The notes beneath the pieces were generated by a model. The model was given only the letters and a program-made list of their open reading frames with translations, was not told the origin of the DNA and ran no database searches. This document shows positions 6,757 through 6,907 of a stretch of 6,907 nt of DNA, in pieces. Position 1 is the stretch's first letter, and each line of letters begins with the position of its first letter. The DNA is from Candidatus Latescibacterota bacterium. GTDB lineage: Bacteria > Latescibacterota > UBA2968 > UBA8231. The translations under genes were made by a program, and so were the position numbers. The stretch covers positions 1 through 6,907 of the forward strand of contig DPVW01000443.1 of NCBI GenBank assembly GCA_003529325.1, read 5' to 3'.

Positions 6757-6907
6757 GTGGCCACGAGGATGGTGCCGGCAACTCGCCAGTCTCGTCGGCC
6801 GGAATCAGGCCACATGTGGCAGCGTTTGCGACGCCTCGGTGACCTGAAACCAGCGAAACACCTCCGGGCTCAGATCGACCTGATGTGCCGGACCTGGCAA
6901 TGGCACG
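6733..6907 (-). pseudogene. lon: Frameshifted N-terminal part of lon (partial, runs off window)
   Basis: From the window edge, the frame shared with the downstream lon frame reads VPLPGPAHQVDLSPEVFRWF and on to TLPHVA, then TGA at 6805-6807. This resembles the start of LonN domains (LPG....xDLS then a (V/L)GLIP strand). From 6811 the reading moves to another frame, giving GLIPADETGELPAPSSWPLV and then GASAV. It must return between 6757 and 6733 to the original frame to reach QVLRLPEG, the expected LonN continuation. One extra G at GTGG (about 6811-6814) would join the first two pieces as PHVGLIPADE. So either the gene carries two frameshifts or the assembly has indel errors. The true Lon start should lie shortly beyond base 6907. 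Confidence 0.7.

Noticed and set aside
6805..6807. TGA in the lon N-terminal region as a recoded (selenocysteine) codon or programmed frameshift
   Set aside because: Reading through keeps a frame that does not look like Lon until QVLRLPEG, there is no slippery heptamer at the stop, and two shifts in different directions would be needed.
1..6907. CRISPR arrays, tRNA or rRNA genes, insertion sequences, attachment sites
   Set aside because: No repeat arrays, cloverleaf-like segments, transposase motifs or terminal inverted repeats were seen on either strand.

Overview
The window holds four genes of a GC-rich (by eye about 60%) bacterium. It is probably Gram-negative: it encodes an exported LpoA-type protein (TPR plus periplasmic-binding domain) and a sigma-54 enhancer-binding regulator. 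The sequence alone does not fix the phylum.

Layout. Bases 1 to about 1710 (minus strand) are the 5' part of a gene for an exported TPR plus periplasmic-binding-fold protein; its C-terminal coding end lies beyond base 1. Its 5' end faces that of a plus-strand gene (1715-3289) for a ClpX-like AAA+ unfoldase. That protein has no zinc-binding domain, has a rewritten RKH-loop region, and has a C-terminal extension that looks like a second copy of the AAA+ lid. Four bases after its stop comes the stop of a convergent minus-strand gene (3294-4721) for an NtrC-type regulator whose receiver has lost its phosphorylation residues. Upstream of the regulator, and probably overlapping it, is a minus-strand lon gene (4687-6756), with a further stretch of Lon N-terminal coding sequence in disturbed reading frames up to the window edge.

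How they fit together. lon and the regulator look like one transcription unit, lon first. With the convergent ClpX-like gene they make a small cluster of energy-dependent protein quality control plus a sigma-54 activator that could drive stress genes. The LpoA-like gene is a divergent neighbour with no evident link.

The main signal is the state of lon. The peptidase Ser-Lys dyad is intact, but the Walker A motif reads GSPGVDKT (last Gly to Asp). Two strongly conserved stretches, the YYLREQ helix and the box II helix before Walker A, appear cleanly deleted in frame. The N-terminal domain is cut by a frameshift and a TGA. This fits either a decaying second lon copy or a peptidase that has lost its ATP motor. 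The paired regulator, with a receiver that cannot be phosphorylated in the usual way, is also non-canonical.
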